A DNA stretch of 64,000 nucleotides, taken from contig NZ_CAXUSG020000019.1 in the NCBI RefSeq assembly GCF_964253915.1, positions 1-64,000 of the forward strand. Reading direction: 5' to 3'. This DNA is from Metarhizobium sp964253915. GTDB taxonomy: Bacteria > Pseudomonadota > Alphaproteobacteria > Rhizobiales > Rhizobiaceae. Of the stretch, positions 51,043 through 60,511 are shown in pieces (position 1 is the first letter of the stretch; each line of letters begins with the position of its first letter). Position numbers and translations under genes: made by a program. The notes under the pieces are model-generated. The model made no database searches and was not told where the DNA came from. It worked only from the letters and a program-made list of their open reading frames with translations.

Positions 51043-51632
51043 GGCTGCCCCGCCTAATATCGCTTACAAACCGACACTCTAAGCGAATAAACGCCACTCG
51101 CAAGCTCTGGAATTGGTTTGCGGTCGCTGACAACCTCGCCGCCAAGGAAGATTGGTAGGAGTTTTGAGGTCATGCAAGTGGTTCCGCATCCGCGGATTGT
51201 TTTCCTCTTGAGGGAGAGGATGTCGATGCCATGCACGGGCGCCGATCAGGCGGCAATCGGGACCGGATCCAGAGGGGGTTTTCACCGAATGACGGTACTC
51301 TGGAAGGCCGGTCCCGAAGCTTCACGGGCTAGTGCCCGCCTTTCGCGAGCGTCGTCATGATAGATTATTGGGGCTAAAAGATGGTTGCAACTAAATTTTG
51401 CGGATCAAGTAGTCGATATCACTGAAACCCGATGCCAGATTTCTTTGAAAGTATGCTTCAAAGCTACCGGCTAAACAGCGCTCCCGAATCTTTTACTTGC
51501 CCTCCGTCACGCGATAAGCTTGGATAAACCGTCTTGAATGTCGGGAGGTTTGAGCTCCAGCTCAAGATTGTGTCCTTAATGGGCAGGGAGGACGAGATCG
51601 ATTGGAGGAGATCGATTTCACGGCTCGGCAGG
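51043..51632. other. Intergenic stretch without a recognised gene
   Basis: This 590-bp stretch holds only short frames in several registers, none with a good start and protein-like composition. I see no box, terminator or repeat that I can support. Confidence 0.5.
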
Positions 51633-51911
51633 TCAGCTCCGCGACCTGTCGGGCAACTCCTGAGCCTTTCCCGCTTCAATGCCGATCAGCAGAATTGACG
51701 GCGCGATATTCAGCCCATTGGCAATCCGTTCCAGGTTGTCGATCGAGATATTCCGCTCGCCGCGTTCCACTGCCCCGAAATACGAACGATCCATGTCGAT
51801 CATCAAGGCAAAGTCTTGCTGACTGATACCGCGCTCGCTGCGGTATTTGCGGATATTGTCTGCTACCACCTGGCGCAGGGCTCCTGGATGCGTCCTTTTC
51901 ACCCGTAACAC
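51633..51911 (-). CDS. XRE-family regulator (92 aa)
   Basis: The protein is one XRE helix-turn-helix: VVADNIRKYRSERGISQQDF, then MIDMDRSYFGAVERGERNIS and NLERIANGLNIAPSILLIG. It resembles the single-domain XRE proteins seen at restriction loci. GTG 51911 or GTG 51902 may start it. It diverges from the GGDEF gene at 52101. Confidence 0.88.
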   Translation of the reverse strand: MLRVKRTHPGALRQVVADNIRKYRSERGISQQDFALMIDMDRSYFGAVERGERNISIDNLERIANGLNIAPSILLIGIEAGKAQELPDRSRS

Positions 51912-52100
51912 ATCAAGCGAAAGCCGCTTTTAAGGCGACGGGTTTTAAGCACCATTTAATATTTTTATCGGATCTTTCAGCCTTCAGCGCTCGATAGAGT
52001 CGGTTTTCGCTACGATGCGGCGGACGAAACCATCTGTTGTAGCTGTAGCCTATCGTGGAGCGGGGCCGCTGGCCATTCTCAGGACGGCGGAGGATTGTAC

Positions 52101-53054
52101 GTGACGGTGGTACCTGACTTCCCCACGGTGAACAGTTATATCGACCGGCTAGCCCGATTGTCGCGTGGATCGGCCATGATGCTTTCAATGGCTGCGCTCC
52201 TGGCAGTCGCTGCACTTGACTACTGGAGCGCCGGCTGGAGCCGTCTCCAGGTTTGTTATGCGAGTGCATACATCATCCCGATCGCCGTCGCTTCGTTCAC
52301 ACTTGGCCGGCAACTCGGCCTCGCCTTCGCCCTGGCGGCCGCTACCGTGACCCTGTCAAAAGGGTTCACGCTGACTGAGAGCTTCAACGCGGCCATCTGG
52401 ATGCAGAATGCCGTGCCGCGAATTGCTGCATTCGCCTTCGTAACAATTTCCGCAGCAACCTTCCGACGGTCATATGATGCCGTGCTGATGCTCGCCGCGA
52501 GCGATCGAATGACCGGCGCCTTGAACAGAGCTGCCTTTCACCATTATGCGCCAGCCTTGCTGGATGCGACCCGGCGTCAGCGCGATTGCGCGTTGTTGCT
52601 GTTCATCGATCTTGACGACTTCAAATCTGTAAACGATCGCCACGGTCACGAAGCAGGTGATCGGGTGCTTCAGCTATTTGGCTCAGTTGCCGGCTCGGCG
52701 ATGCGCCGCGGTGACTGCCTGGGTCGTATAGGAGGCGACGAATTCGCAGCTCTTATTCCGACGAGCTCGATCTCCGCGGCTCGCCAGCTTGCGGCCGCCC
52801 TCCATGAGAGATTCACACAAGCGCTGCACGCTTCCGATATGCCCGTAACATGCAGCGTCGGAGCGCTGGTCGCTACACCCGAGAATGCCGATCAACTTAA
52901 CAGTTTATTGCGGCGCGCGGACAACCTGATGTATCAATCGAAGAAGGAGGGCAAAAACGCTTTCGTCTTCGACATCGCCGCCGAAGGAAATATGGAGCAT
53001 GGATTTCCTGAGGATAGAATTGGACAGGCGAAGGCTCAAACTGCCACCAGATAG
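52101..53054 (+). CDS. Membrane diguanylate cyclase (GGDEF)
   Basis: GGAGG lies seven bases before GTG 52101, which I prefer to TTG 52095. The product has about four membrane helices (25-130) and a GGDEF domain with IDLDDFKSVNDRHGHEAGDR and GRIGGDEFAALI. RRGD five residues before GGDEF forms an inhibitory RxxD site. It should make cyclic di-GMP. It is the third such gene in the window. Confidence 0.9.
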   Translation: MTVVPDFPTVNSYIDRLARLSRGSAMMLSMAALLAVAALDYWSAGWSRLQVCYASAYIIPIAVASFTLGRQLGLAFALAAATVTLSKGFTLTESFNAAIWMQNAVPRIAAFAFVTISAATFRRSYDAVLMLAASDRMTGALNRAAFHHYAPALLDATRRQRDCALLLFIDLDDFKSVNDRHGHEAGDRVLQLFGSVAGSAMRRGDCLGRIGGDEFAALIPTSSISAARQLAAALHERFTQALHASDMPVTCSVGALVATPENADQLNSLLRRADNLMYQSKKEGKNAFVFDIAAEGNMEHGFPEDRIGQAKAQTATR

Positions 53055-53104
53055 GCGCGCAAACCTTAGCTTGGGCTGCACGGATTTCGGGCCTGGGAGA
53101 GGCG

Positions 53105-53338
53105 ATGGATCGGTATTTCTTCAACATCTCGTCCGGATCAAGGACAATGCAAGATGAGAGGGGATATCTCGCCGCCAACCGGCCGGACGCTATCGCCTAC
53201 GCAAAAACCGTTGCCCGTGAAATCGCGATGGAGAGCAAGAAGCCGGTTTTCATCGAGATGCTGGATGCGGACGGACGGCTAGTCGCTCACATAGAACATC
53301 GCAGCCAACCTCGGCGCATGCGAACACCCAGTCGCTAG
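53105..53338 (+). CDS. DUF6894-like small protein
   Basis: The 77-aa product begins MDRYFFNISSGSRTMQDERG, then AANRPDAIAYAKTVAREIAM, a pattern seen in the small rhizobial DUF6894 family of unknown function. The C-terminus is basic. It lies between the GGDEF gene and the pta-ack operon in the same direction. Confidence 0.75.
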   Translation: MDRYFFNISSGSRTMQDERGYLAANRPDAIAYAKTVAREIAMESKKPVFIEMLDADGRLVAHIEHRSQPRRMRTPSR

Positions 53339-53410
53339 CCGTTGGTGCTTGCATTGCGCCTCTCAGTTGAGACATTGATCGGACCTTGAAACGTCTGGAG
53401 GAGCGATCAA

Positions 53411-54355
53411 GTGAACCCCGAGCTACGAGAACACGGGCGCTACGAGCCCTTCATCCGTCAAGCAACCGCCGATCCACCGATGCGCACAGCAATTGTCCAT
53501 CCCTGCTCAGCGGATGCCCTTCTCTTTTCCCTGGACGCGCGAGAACAAGGAATTCTCGAACCCGTGCTGGTCGGGCCTGAACGCAAGATCAGAACGATTG
53601 CGGAAATGGCGGGCCGCAGTCTGGCGGGTGTCGAAATCGAACCTGTCGAGCATAGTCACGCGGCCGCAGCTCGTGCTGTGGAACTTGCCTCGTGCAGGGA
53701 TGTCCAAGCTTTAATGAAAGGCAGTCTGCATACCGACGAGCTTCTCTCCGCCGTGATCGCTCCCGGCTCAGGCCTGAAAACCGAACGACGAATGAGCCAC
53801 GCCTATCTGATGGACGTTCCTGCCTATGAGAAGCTGCTCGTGGTAACCGACGCCGCGATCAACATTCAACCGGATCTCGATCAGAAACGCGACATCTGCC
53901 AGAATGCAATCGACCTTCTCCGGCTCCTCGGCGTCGAAACACCGCTGGTCGCCGTTCTTGCGGCAGTCGAAACCGTCAACAGCAACATGCCGGCGACGCT
54001 CGACGCTGCGGCGCTGACAGTGATGGCTTCCCGGGGTCAGATCACGGGCGCGGTCGTCGATGGTCCTCTGGCCTTCGACAACGCGATTAACATTGAGGCA
54101 GCCCAGGCGAAACTGATTACCTCGCCGGTCGCCGGCCGTGCCGACATTCTGTTGGTGCCTGACCTTGAGGCCGGAAACATACTCGCGAAACAGCTTGTCT
54201 ATTTTGCCGGCGCCGACGCTGCTGGACTGGTTCTCGGCGCGCGGGTTCCTATCATTCTCACGAGCCGGTCTGATCTGCCAAAGGTCCGATTGGCATCCTC
54301 CGCGCTCGCAAAAATCCTCGCCAAAGAATATCGGGCGCACCATATGCCTGATTGA
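53411..54355 (+). CDS. pta: Phosphate acetyl/butyryltransferase
   Basis: The 314-aa protein is the short catalytic form of phosphotransacetylase: MRTAIVHPCSADALLFSLDA near the start, the motif ALMKGSLHTDELLSAVIAPG, and GPLAFDNAINIEAAQAK. It interconverts acetyl-CoA and acetyl phosphate. GGAGGAG precedes GTG 53411. The acetate kinase gene starts 119 nt later; phosphoketolase follows, so acetyl phosphate is the shared intermediate. A phosphate butyryltransferase cannot be ruled out. Confidence 0.9.
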   Translation: MNPELREHGRYEPFIRQATADPPMRTAIVHPCSADALLFSLDAREQGILEPVLVGPERKIRTIAEMAGRSLAGVEIEPVEHSHAAAARAVELASCRDVQALMKGSLHTDELLSAVIAPGSGLKTERRMSHAYLMDVPAYEKLLVVTDAAINIQPDLDQKRDICQNAIDLLRLLGVETPLVAVLAAVETVNSNMPATLDAAALTVMASRGQITGAVVDGPLAFDNAINIEAAQAKLITSPVAGRADILLVPDLEAGNILAKQLVYFAGADAAGLVLGARVPIILTSRSDLPKVRLASSALAKILAKEYRAHHMPD

Positions 54356-54473
54356 GCTTTCGTATTGTGTGCATTGTCCCGCAAAACATTGGGTCTTAAA
54401 TCTGCGCCAGCACATGAGGGCGTGCGAACGAGCAGATCGCTGCGGTTTGTAAGATAAGGAGTGAGAGGCTTCA

Positions 54474-55703
54474 ATGAACGAAAGACTACTTCTGACCTTT
54501 AACGCAGGTTCTTCCACCGTGAAAATCGGCATTTTCGAAGTCACGGAGCAGCGGGCGGTTCATGTCGGCAAAGCGGTGATCGATCTTGGAGCAGAAGCCC
54601 TGACGCTCGCCCTGCGAAAAGGCTCGGACAAGCTCGATATTCCGCTGTCTCATCGTAAAGATGATCTGCCCGGCCTGATCAATGAAGTGTTCGAAAAGAC
54701 CAGCCCGCATTTCGACCTCGACAACTTGATCGGCGTGGGTCATCGGATTGTGCATGGCGGAGAGGCATTTACTGGTCCCGTCGCCTTGAACGACGAGACT
54801 ATCGCGCAGATCGACATGCTTTGCGAGCTTGCCCCACTGCACCAGCCGCACGCTCTACGGCTCATTGACGCGGTCAAGAGCGCTCGTGCGGACCTGTTCC
54901 AATCCGCGTCCTTCGACACGACCTATCATTCAACCCAGCCGGACATCGTCAGGCGTCTGGCGATGCCGCGCATCTTTCATGAGCACGGCATCAAACGTTA
55001 CGGCTTCCACGGGCTGTCCTATCAATATGTGTCGCGATCACTGCGGTCTCTGGCCCCGGAAGTTGCGGGAGACAAGGTGGTTCTCGCACATCTTGGAAGC
55101 GGCGCCAGCCTGTGCGCGATCCATGACGGCGTCAGCGTGGATTCGAGCATGGGCTTTTCAACGCTCGATGGCATCCCTATGGCAACTCGGCCAGGCTGGC
55201 TGGATCCTGGTGTCATACTTCACCTGCTGGGGCCAGGTGGGAAATCCCTTCGAAAAATGGAGGATATTCTCTATCACAAGTCGGGCCTACTGGGTGTATC
55301 GGGGATCAGTGGCGATATCCGTGAACTGATCGATAGCGGCGCTGACGAGGCAAAACAGGCAATCGACCTATTTACGATCCGTATCGCTGGCGAAATCTGC
55401 CGTCTGGCAGCGACGCTTGAAGGCCTGGACGCGGTCGTGTTCACCGCCGGGATCGGAGAGAACCAACCTCTGATCCGGACCAAAATCGCCGATCGACTTT
55501 TGTGGCTAGGTTTCGACCTGGATCCCGAAGAAAACGCCAGGAACGCGCTGAAGATCAGCACGGCGGCCAGCCGGGTAGCGGTGTATGTCGTTCCGACCGA
55601 CGAGGAATTGATGATCGCAGAGGAATGCCTGTCAGTGCTGCCGTCGGCGGAAACCACAAAGGAAATGATCCAGATCACGGAAGGCCGGCAAAGAAGAATC
55701 TAG
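54474..55703 (+). CDS. ackA: Acetate kinase
   Basis: Acetate kinase makes ATP from acetyl phosphate. The 409-aa protein has the N-terminal NAGSSTVK (10-17), VGHRIVHGGEAFTG, SFDTTYHSTQPD, HLGSGASLCAI and FTAGIGENQPLIR, all family signatures. Full length. It lies between phosphotransacetylase and phosphoketolase (27 nt before the latter), a group that turns sugar phosphates or acetyl-CoA into acetate and ATP without oxygen. Confidence 0.97.
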   Translation: MNERLLLTFNAGSSTVKIGIFEVTEQRAVHVGKAVIDLGAEALTLALRKGSDKLDIPLSHRKDDLPGLINEVFEKTSPHFDLDNLIGVGHRIVHGGEAFTGPVALNDETIAQIDMLCELAPLHQPHALRLIDAVKSARADLFQSASFDTTYHSTQPDIVRRLAMPRIFHEHGIKRYGFHGLSYQYVSRSLRSLAPEVAGDKVVLAHLGSGASLCAIHDGVSVDSSMGFSTLDGIPMATRPGWLDPGVILHLLGPGGKSLRKMEDILYHKSGLLGVSGISGDIRELIDSGADEAKQAIDLFTIRIAGEICRLAATLEGLDAVVFTAGIGENQPLIRTKIADRLLWLGFDLDPEENARNALKISTAASRVAVYVVPTDEELMIAEECLSVLPSAETTKEMIQITEGRQRRI

Positions 55704-55729
55704 TCTCAGCCACAAAAGGAACGGGAGCT

Positions 55730-58123
55730 ATGGCGACAGGCATGGTGATGGAACAGGCAGGCTCGGTGACCGCAGAGGAACTCGAACTTCTGAACCGCTA
55801 TTGGCGGGCTGCAAACTATCTCTCCGTCGGGCAGATTTATCTGCTCGACAATCCGCTGTTGCGCGAGCCGCTCAAAGCGGAGCACATCAAGCCGCGTCTT
55901 CTCGGTCATTGGGGTACGACGCCCGGGCTGAACTTCATTTACGCCCATCTCAACCGGGTTATCCGCGCTCGCGATGCAGATGTGATCTATGTCTGCGGCC
56001 CCGGCCACGGTGGTCCAGGCATGGTCGCCTGCACCTATCTCGAAGGCAGCTATAGCGAGATCTATCCCGACATTTCCGAAGATGCGGCCGGCATGCAGCG
56101 GCTGTTCAAGCAATTCTCTTTTCCCGGCGGTATACCGAGCCATGCGGCACCGGAAACGCCGGGATCGATTCACGAGGGCGGCGAACTCGGATATGCGCTG
56201 GTGCATGCTTATGGCGCCGCTTTCGACAACCCAAATCTAGTTGTTGCTTGCGTTGTCGGCGACGGCGAAGCGGAAACCGGTCCCCTCGCGGCCAGCTGGT
56301 TGTCGAGTAAGTTCATCAATCCTGCCCGTGACGGCGCTGTCCTGCCAATCCTGCATCTAAACGGCTACAAGATCGCCAATCCGACCGTCCTGTCGCGAAT
56401 CGGCGACGAGGATCTGGAGCACTTGTTCCGCGGCTACGGCTACGAGCCATTTTTCGTCGAGGGTGAGGTAGCCACCGATATGCACCGGCAGATGGCGGCA
56501 ACGATGGACGCCGCCTTCGACCGCATCCACGAAATTCAACGAGCGGCCCGCAGCGCGAAATCGCAAGCCTGCCCACGCTGGCCAATGATCGTGCTGCGCA
56601 GTCCAAAGGGCTGGACTGGTCCCAAGGAAGTCGACGGCAAGAAGGTGGAGAACTTCTGGCGCGCTCACCAGGTGCCCGTTGCCAATTGCCGCGAGGATAC
56701 GGCTCACCGCAAGATCCTCGAGGACTGGATGCGCAGCTATGATCCCGAGGATCTCTTCGACCAGAATGGCCGCCTGAAGGAGGAGTTGAGGGCGCTTTCG
56801 CCCGGTGGCGAGCGGCGCATGGGCTCCAATCCGCATGCCAATGGCGGCCTCTTGCGCAAGGAACTCGTCATGCCGTCCATCCGCGACTATGCGGTGCCAG
56901 TAACCGACCGCGGCGCGCTGATGGTGCAGACGACGGAAATTCTCGGCCGTTTTCTGCGAGATATCCTGAAAGTCAACGAGGCCAACGCCAATTTCCGCAT
57001 CTTCGGGCCTGACGAGACGGAATCGAACCGACTTGGCGCGGTGTTTGAAGCGACGGATCGCGTCTGGATGGAAAAAATCGAGCCTTACGACGTGCATCTG
57101 TCAAGGGATGGCCGGGTGATGGAGGTGCTGTCCGAGCATCTTTGCCAAGGCTGGCTCGAGGGTTATTTGCTGACGGGCCGGCACGGCTTCTTTTCCTGCT
57201 ACGAAGCCTTTATCCACATCGTCGATTCCATGTTCAATCAGCACGCCAAATGGCTGAAGGTCTCCCGCGAGTTGCCCTGGCGCCAGCCGGTATCCTCGCT
57301 CAATTACCTGTTGACGTCGCATGTCTGGCGGCAGGATCATAACGGCTTCAGCCATCAAGATCCGGGCTTCGTCAATCTCGTAGCCAACAAGAAGGCCGAT
57401 ATCGTCCGCATATACCTGCCGCCGGATGCCAACACTCTCCTATGGGTCGGAGACCATTGCCTGAAAACCTGGGACCGCATCAACGTCGTCGTCGCCGGCA
57501 AACAGCCGGAACCGCAATGGCTCACGATGGACGAGGCAGTTCGGCATTGCGAAGCCGGAATCGGCATCTGGGACTGGGCTGGCAACGAGGAAGGCGCAGT
57601 GGCGCCCGATGTTGTTATGGCCTGCGCGGGCGATGTGCCGACGATGGAGACGCTCGCCGCCGTGATGCTGCTACGGGAGGCGATACCGGAACTGAAGATC
57701 CGCGTCGTGAATGTGGTCGACCTGATGGCGTTGCAATCGAATGACCAGCATCCCCATGGCCTCGTCGATGGGGCTTTCGACCGTCTGTTCACCACCGACC
57801 GACCCGTGATCTTCGCCTATCACGGATATCCCTATCTCATCCATCGGCTGACGTACAAGCGCAACAACCATAGCAACCTGCATGTGCGCGGTTTCATTGA
57901 GGAAGGCACGACGACGACGCCTTTTGACATGACGGTGCTGAACGAAGTCGATCGCTTTCATCTCGCGATCGAAGCGATCAATCGCGTCCCAAGCCTCGCG
58001 GAAAAGGCTAAACCCGCGTTGGAGATGTTGGCGGCACGTCTGACCGAACACCATCGATATATCCGGGAGTTTGGTGAGGACATGCCGGAAATCAGGGACT
58101 GGAAATGGGAGCCACGGAGCTAG
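55730..58123 (+). CDS. xfp: Xylulose-5-phosphate/fructose-6-phosphate phosphoketolase
   Basis: The 797-aa enzyme splits xylulose 5-phosphate or fructose 6-phosphate to acetyl phosphate using thiamine diphosphate. Signature segments are YLSVGQIYLLDNPLLREPL, GHWGTTPGLNFIYAHLNR, the cofactor site VGDGEAETGP, and FSCYEAFIHIVDSMFNQHAK. ATG 55730 lies 26 nt after ackA; a longer frame to 55502 lies inside ackA. Full length. Its product feeds acetate kinase. Confidence 0.97.
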   Translation: MATGMVMEQAGSVTAEELELLNRYWRAANYLSVGQIYLLDNPLLREPLKAEHIKPRLLGHWGTTPGLNFIYAHLNRVIRARDADVIYVCGPGHGGPGMVACTYLEGSYSEIYPDISEDAAGMQRLFKQFSFPGGIPSHAAPETPGSIHEGGELGYALVHAYGAAFDNPNLVVACVVGDGEAETGPLAASWLSSKFINPARDGAVLPILHLNGYKIANPTVLSRIGDEDLEHLFRGYGYEPFFVEGEVATDMHRQMAATMDAAFDRIHEIQRAARSAKSQACPRWPMIVLRSPKGWTGPKEVDGKKVENFWRAHQVPVANCREDTAHRKILEDWMRSYDPEDLFDQNGRLKEELRALSPGGERRMGSNPHANGGLLRKELVMPSIRDYAVPVTDRGALMVQTTEILGRFLRDILKVNEANANFRIFGPDETESNRLGAVFEATDRVWMEKIEPYDVHLSRDGRVMEVLSEHLCQGWLEGYLLTGRHGFFSCYEAFIHIVDSMFNQHAKWLKVSRELPWRQPVSSLNYLLTSHVWRQDHNGFSHQDPGFVNLVANKKADIVRIYLPPDANTLLWVGDHCLKTWDRINVVVAGKQPEPQWLTMDEAVRHCEAGIGIWDWAGNEEGAVAPDVVMACAGDVPTMETLAAVMLLREAIPELKIRVVNVVDLMALQSNDQHPHGLVDGAFDRLFTTDRPVIFAYHGYPYLIHRLTYKRNNHSNLHVRGFIEEGTTTTPFDMTVLNEVDRFHLAIEAINRVPSLAEKAKPALEMLAARLTEHHRYIREFGEDMPEIRDWKWEPRS

Positions 58124-58183
58124 CCCAAAGATCGGAAACCAAGCCCATTTATCAACGTCTGTCTCCTTGAACACGAGGTACCT

Positions 58184-58822
58184 ATGATTGCACAGGATTT
58201 GATGACGAAAAGCCCGGTGACGGTGAACGAGCAGTCGAGCGTCAAGCGCGCTTTGGAGTTGATGGTCAAGCATGGCATAAGCGGGATGCCGGTCATCGGC
58301 GATCAGGGCACAATCAGCGGCATGCTGACGGAAGACGATATTCTCAGGCGCAGCGAGCTGAACGCATCGCTGAGCCTCCCCGAAAAGCCGGATAACGAAT
58401 TTTACAGGCGTTATGTCAAGGCACACGGCGCCATGGTGTCTGATTGCATGTCCCGCCAACTGGTGTCGGTGCCGCCGAACGCCTCCGTGGCCGTGGTGGC
58501 GGGCCTGATGCGAGACAAGGGTGTGAAACGAATACCGGTGATCGATTCCGGGACGCTTGTCGGAATCGTCAGCCGCAAAGAACTCTTCAAGGCGATCGCG
58601 ACCTCTCGAGACAATGTAGCAAGCGGTGGCGACGCGCTCCGACTTGCGCTTTCGACCCGATTGAAAGCGGAACTTGGGATGGATCCGGAGGCTATCGAGA
58701 TGCGGATCAACGGTTCGGTCGCCGAGATCCACGGGAAATCATTCAGTGAAGATCTGAAGCACGCAATCCGGGTCGTGGCAGAAAACGTTTCGGGCCTGTC
58801 CGGCGTCAAGATCCTCAGCTAG
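58184..58822 (+). CDS. CBS-pair and BON-domain protein
   Basis: The 212-aa protein has two CBS motifs (AQDLMTKSPVTVNEQSSVKR at the start and SDCMSRQLVSVPPNASVAVV) and a C-terminal BON-like region with RLALSTRLKAELGMDPEAIE. CBS pairs bind adenine nucleotides and BON domains bind membranes or proteins. In several anaerobic or hypoxia clusters CBS-BON proteins accompany universal stress and phosphoketolase genes. It is 60 nt after xfp, followed by a palindromic terminator. Confidence 0.9.
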   Translation: MIAQDLMTKSPVTVNEQSSVKRALELMVKHGISGMPVIGDQGTISGMLTEDDILRRSELNASLSLPEKPDNEFYRRYVKAHGAMVSDCMSRQLVSVPPNASVAVVAGLMRDKGVKRIPVIDSGTLVGIVSRKELFKAIATSRDNVASGGDALRLALSTRLKAELGMDPEAIEMRINGSVAEIHGKSFSEDLKHAIRVVAENVSGLSGVKILS

Positions 58823-58834
58823 AATGACGGCGGA

Positions 58835-58858
58835 TCCTACGCCCAATTGGGCGTAGGA
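58835..58858. terminator. Palindromic terminator between CBS and membrane genes
   Basis: TCCTACGCCCAA and TTGGGCGTAGGA form a 24-bp perfect palindrome between two convergent stops (58822 and 58887). Confidence 0.8.
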
Positions 58859-58886
58859 AAGGGTGGGCGTATTCCTAACCTCTGGG

Positions 58887-59135
58887 TTATCCGGAGATGA
58901 GGTCGCCGTTTCGCCACTGCTTCTTGCCCCAGTTGCGAAGACGCATGCGGCGAGCGACATAACCGGCCAATAGTGGTGCCACCGCGAAACTCACAACTAC
59001 AACGACGGGGATCCATATCTTCAGATTGTCGGAAAAAGCAGGGACCATCAGCACGGTGACAATGCCGACCCCGAATAGGATGGCGTTGATCATCATGCTG
59101 CAGATGATTTTCAGCCATGTATCTGTGCTCAACAT
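58887..59135 (-). CDS. Small two-helix membrane protein (82 aa)
   Basis: AAGGAG lies upstream of ATG 59135. The protein has two membrane helices (IICSMMINAILFGVGIVTVL and KIWIPVVVVVSFAVAPLLAG) and a basic C-terminus rich in Arg and Lys (RRMRLRNWGKKQWR). The basic tail suggests a cytoplasmic end. No family is recognised. Its longer frame is not protein-like. Confidence 0.7.
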   Translation of the reverse strand: MLSTDTWLKIICSMMINAILFGVGIVTVLMVPAFSDNLKIWIPVVVVVSFAVAPLLAGYVARRMRLRNWGKKQWRNGDLISG

Positions 59136-59244
59136 CTTCAGCTCCTTGGTGAACTGAAGATAAAACTGCCGCGAAGCCCTCATCGTTCCCTGAAGCTGAG
59201 ATTCGCAGCAAGAACTCTCGCGCAACCTCTACGCCTAAGCGTGC

Positions 59245-59274
59245 AAAAAGGCGCCACTGGTCCAGCGACGCCTT
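59245..59274 (-). terminator. Rho-independent terminator after the DUF465 gene
   Basis: On the minus strand AAGGCG and CGCCTT, with inner CTGG/CCAG pairing, form a long imperfect stem followed by a T-run of five, 29 bp after the DUF465 stop at 59303. Confidence 0.8.
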
Positions 59275-59302
59275 CGTTGGAAGCCAGAGGGCCTCAAGCG
59301 CT

Positions 59303-59554
59303 CTATTCGACCGCCTGTTGGCGCGACAAAGCTTGAAAGATCGCATCCTTCAGTGACATGCGCGACTTGCGCATCTCGGTCATGTGCATGTCGTCTGCCG
59401 GCTGAATGTCCGTTTCAGCCAGATGGATCTTGTCATTCACGCTCTCGTATTCCTCGCATTGACGCGCGAAGTGACGATCTTCTTCTCTAAGCCTGCGCAA
59501 CAGAGCGACATGTTCGGGAAATTCGTCGGCAAGACGATGGGGGGTATTGGACAA
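59303..59554 (-). CDS. DUF465 (YdcH-like) small protein
   Basis: The 83-aa product is an amphipathic helix hairpin with LADEFPEHVALLRRLREEDR and ARQCEEYESVNDKIHLAETD, the DUF465 pattern. Function unknown; such proteins are frequent in Proteobacteria. It lies between uspA and the small membrane protein on the same strand, and has a terminator downstream. Confidence 0.85.
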   Translation of the reverse strand: MSNTPHRLADEFPEHVALLRRLREEDRHFARQCEEYESVNDKIHLAETDIQPADDMHMTEMRKSRMSLKDAIFQALSRQQAVE

Positions 59555-59603
59555 GTGATGCTCCTATTTTTGCCTACGTGAAAAGTGCCGGATGGTTCAG
59601 GAT

Positions 59604-60440
59604 CTAGCGGGCGAGCAAAACCGGAACCGCCGAGCCCTCGAGCATGTCGCGGGTCACGCCGCCGAAGATGCGCTCGCGAAGTCTCGAATGTCCGTAGGCG
59701 CCCATGACGATGAGGTCGGCATCGATCGCGATCGCTTTTTCGTTAAGAACTTCGGCGACGGAACGCCCACCGCTTGCAACACGCTCCACCGAAACCGGTA
59801 CGCCATGGCGCGCCAGGAACGTCGCAATATCTGCGCCCGGTTCGGCGCCGTTAACCCCGTGAAGGGCCGTAGGATCCACCATTGTCACCACGACTTCCTC
59901 TGCCGCCTTCAAAATTTCCAGCGCTTCCCGAACGCTACGACTGGCTTCGAAGCTCGAATCCCAGGCCAAGACGACCTTGCTTGGTGCAAGGGTGGCGTCC
60001 TTTTTTGGCGTGGCAACAAGAATTGGCTTGGGAGCGCCAAACAGCGCGCCGTCGATCGCACGGGCGCGCAACTCCGGATCCAGCTTGAGGCTGCTGCCGA
60101 TCAGGACGATATCGGCATATCGTGCACGCATGCCGATCTGGTTATCCGCCAGCGCGATTTCCGTCTGCAACAGCTCCAGCTCGAACGATACGCCACTGGA
60201 AGCCAGATATTCCCTGGCTTCCCTTTCGGCCTCCAGCAGTTGGAGGCGGTCCCTTTCTCGTTCTTCCAGCCAGACTGTCGAGATTGCGCCGGCGTAGGCT
60301 TCGACTGCAGGCGGCACGAACATCGAGGCAAGCACTGCGACAAGATGGATCCCTTCCCTTTGCACAAAGGCAACGGCCGAGCGCAGATCCTCTTCAGGCT
60401 GATGCACGCTGATGACACTGATTACGGTGCGGTAAGACAT
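59604..60440 (-). CDS. Universal stress protein with tandem Usp domains
   Basis: The 278-aa protein (ATG 60440, GGGAGAG upstream) has two Usp-like halves; the second ends with the ATP-binding pattern IDADLIVMGAYGHSRLRERI followed by FGGVTRDMLEGSAVPVLLA. The first half is more diverged. Usp proteins help survival in energy or oxygen limitation. The perfect FixK/FNR box at 60496-60511 lies 55 bp before the start, so low-oxygen control is likely. Confidence 0.9.
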   Translation of the reverse strand: MSYRTVISVISVHQPEEDLRSAVAFVQREGIHLVAVLASMFVPPAVEAYAGAISTVWLEERERDRLQLLEAEREAREYLASSGVSFELELLQTEIALADNQIGMRARYADIVLIGSSLKLDPELRARAIDGALFGAPKPILVATPKKDATLAPSKVVLAWDSSFEASRSVREALEILKAAEEVVVTMVDPTALHGVNGAEPGADIATFLARHGVPVSVERVASGGRSVAEVLNEKAIAIDADLIVMGAYGHSRLRERIFGGVTRDMLEGSAVPVLLAR

Positions 60441-60495
60441 GCCGATCTCTCCCAAAACTTATGGGACTAGGATAGGCGGGCCGAGACAAACGAGG

Positions 60496-60511
60496 TTTGA
60501 TTAGAATCAAA
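60496..60511 (-). promoter_or_regulatory. Perfect FixK/FNR box upstream of uspA
   Basis: TTTGATTAGAATCAAA is a full TTGAT-N4-ATCAA palindrome. Class II activation from it would give a leader of about 22 nt before the uspA ATG at 60440. Confidence 0.85.
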
